DNA from: a virus
IMG/VR virus record: IMGVR_UViG_3300047362_000192
Location: 1-23,191 of that record
DNA length: 23,191 nucleotides
Reading direction: 5' to 3' (one strand)
The translations under genes were made by a program, and so were the position numbers. Shown here piece after piece: positions 22,051-23,191 of the stretch (the first letter of the stretch is position 1; each line of letters begins with the position of its first letter). The notes beneath the pieces were generated by a model. It was not told the DNA's origin. It saw only the letters and a program-made list of their open reading frames with translations, and did not search any database.

Positions 22051-22970
22051 AGGCTATTCATTTGTAATTCAATCAACGTTGCTGAAAGATTAATTTCTGG
22101 GTCAGCACACAAACTGCTCTTGGCCATGCCATTTCGTATAATAACGACTGCTTGATCTTGTTGCTGTTCTGTGTTGCCCCACAGCTCTAAGTTCCTATAC
22201 ATAAACTTGTATATGTCATCATACTCTTCTGGCCTTGCTTGACTACAAATTAATGTTCTGGCATCTTTGTATTTGCCTGCCTTAAACATTTCTATAGCAC
22301 TTAACATCCAGTCACTAGATGCTTTGTCTCCGTCCTGTGGACGTTGTAAAACGTTGTCTACCACGTTTTGTTGCACCAAGTTAATACTTTTACGCAAGTC
22401 AGGATAACTTGCTTGTACATAAGTGTCTAGTGTGTCTAAATCCATTTCCACACCCTCATCAATACAGATAGTTGCCAGCCTGGCAGTAAACTCATTTATG
22501 TCTAGTTTCTCAATATGGAAGCCTTGACACCTGCTATGTAATGCAGGAATAATTCTTTGTGGATAGTTACATGTTAATATAAATCTACAACTAGTGTGAT
22601 ACATTTCCATAACACCACGTAAAGCCGCCTGACCATTGGGAGTAATATAATCAGCCTCGTCTAAGAGAACGTATTTAATATCGCCAAACGGCATAGTGGA
22701 TGAAAAGTTTGTAATTTTATTTCTGATAGTATCGACATTGTTTTCATTACTAGCATTTATTTCCAGTATGTCCATGTCATCTACTTCTAGTTCATTTAAA
22801 AGGACTTTGGCTAGTGTTGTTTTACCAGTTCCGGGAGCACCACTGAATAGTAAGTGTGGTAGTGCTCCTTCTTCGACCCAGCCACTCACCTGCTGGCGTT
22901 GGCCCTCATCTCGAAACACATAGGTACCTATGCTTGAGGGCCGATATTTCTCTGTCCAAAGTTCCTTCAT
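22047..22970 (-). CDS. 44: clamp-loader ATPase subunit, T4 gp44-like
   Basis: 307-aa AAA+ ATPase (T4 gp44 is 319 aa) that opens the sliding clamp and loads it on DNA. Walker A GAPGTGKT (44-51), Walker B VLLDEAD (101-107, with DEAD), sensor-type TCNYPQRI and the Arg-finger motif HSRC (145-148). The start MKELWTEKYRPSSI matches the clamp-loader N-terminus (xWxEKYRP). gp62 and gp45 are not visible here; the upstream gene is cut by the window edge. Its ATG overlaps the stop of a small membrane ORF (ATGA), so it is probably translated in a chain. 3' ends of this gene and phoH overlap tail to tail. Confidence 0.96.
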   Translation of the reverse strand: MKELWTEKYRPSSIGTYVFRDEGQRQQVSGWVEEGALPHLLFSGAPGTGKTTLAKVLLNELEVDDMDILEINASNENNVDTIRNKITNFSSTMPFGDIKYVLLDEADYITPNGQAALRGVMEMYHTSCRFILTCNYPQRIIPALHSRCQGFHIEKLDINEFTARLATICIDEGVEMDLDTLDTYVQASYPDLRKSINLVQQNVVDNVLQRPQDGDKASSDWMLSAIEMFKAGKYKDARTLICSQARPEEYDDIYKFMYRNLELWGNTEQQQDQAVVIIRNGMAKSSLCADPEINLSATLIELQMNSL

Positions 22971-23125
22971 AAATTAATTCCTATAAAAAACATTCCTATT
23001 CCTACACTTGCTAACACTATTACTTGTATCACTGACATGACAGCAATTTGTTTCATTGGATGTACTTTGTCTATAGAGCCTAATTGTTCAGCCTGTGTGG
23101 CTTTCATTTTGTTGTATTCGTTCAA
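22967..23125 (-). CDS. small membrane protein, 52 aa
   Basis: Found by reading the edge region. Start TTG 23125-23123 (overlaps the stop of the upstream gene as TTGA; AAAAGG lies 7 nt before), stop TGA 22969-22967, overlapping the gp44 ATG. The N-terminal half is polar (NKMKATQAEQLGSIDKVHPMK) and the C-terminal half is one hydrophobic helix (IAVMSVIQVIVLASVGIGMFFIG), so a single-pass membrane protein is likely. An in-frame ATG (23107) is an alternative start. Function unknown. Confidence 0.55.
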   Translation of the reverse strand: MNEYNKMKATQAEQLGSIDKVHPMKQIAVMSVIQVIVLASVGIGMFFIGINL

Positions 23126-23191
23126 TGTATTACCTTTTTTGTTTCTTCTTTTAAATCTACTAGGAGAGCATCAACCTCTTCATCTGATAAC
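23122..23191 (-). CDS. C-terminal end of an unknown gene (cut by window edge)
   Basis: Only the last 22 codons are visible (LSDEEVDALLVDLKEETKKV, stop TGA 23124-23122). Charged and helical; not enough to name it. In-frame to the window edge with no start inside. Confidence 0.5.
   Translation of the reverse strand, partial: LSDEEVDALLVDLKEETKKVIH

Overview
The window is a 23-kb piece of a T4-like marine-type myovirus genome (low GC, tightly packed, almost all genes on the minus strand). The T4-type core genes are a family B DNA polymerase (gp43, N-terminal part only), a DsbA-like DNA-binding protein, the clamp-loader ATPase gp44, a T4-type lysozyme, and late promoters of the form GATAAATA. 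PhoH, very large repetitive fibre-like proteins and a collagen-like fibre are typical of marine T4-like phages. Spanins, an outer-membrane barrel protein and lipobox signals point to a Gram-negative host; the host genus cannot be read from this window.

Layout. Positions 1-2400: gp43 (cut by the window edge), dsbA, two small acidic or unknown genes, and two small membrane proteins. Positions 2409-3400: tRNA-Arg(UCU), a GC-rich structured stretch ending in an intrinsic terminator, and an unknown gene with a consensus sigma70-type promoter. Positions 3381-4755: a secreted TorF-like outer-membrane barrel protein with its own late promoter and terminator, then a HAD-type nucleotidase with a consensus host-type promoter. 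Positions 4765-5350: a lone plus-strand gene resembling degenerate 2OG-Fe(II) oxygenases. Positions 5360-14531: three giant virion fibre/structural genes (1097, 668 and 1073 aa) plus a 138-aa virion-like gene, transcribed from three GATAAATA promoters and closed by a strong terminator. Positions 14534-18662: an overlapping operon dnaJ/cbpA-like - clpA - unknown - lysozyme behind a consensus promoter. Positions 18678-21124: two unknown genes, an acyl-carrier-protein homologue, and the i-spanin/o-spanin pair, read from a late promoter. Positions 21127-22050: plus-strand phoH with a terminator-like hairpin upstream. Positions 22047-23191: gp44, a small membrane ORF and the tail of another gene.

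Two promoter classes are visible. Five near-perfect TTGAC(A/T)-N16/17-TATAAT promoters precede gp43, dsbA, the unknown gene at 2643, the nucleotidase and dnaJ, so these are probably early genes read by host RNA polymerase. Six exact GATAAATA boxes precede virion, membrane and lysis genes, so these are probably late genes.

The most unusual content is (i) a phage DnaJ/CbpA-like co-chaperone overlapping a full-length ClpA unfoldase that keeps an IGF loop for docking on host ClpP, (ii) an acyl carrier protein whose phosphopantetheine serine is replaced by aspartate, (iii) a phage-borne outer-membrane protein, (iv) several promoters placed so that transcription would begin at the A of the start codon (leaderless mRNA), and (v) a probable structured RNA next to the tRNA.
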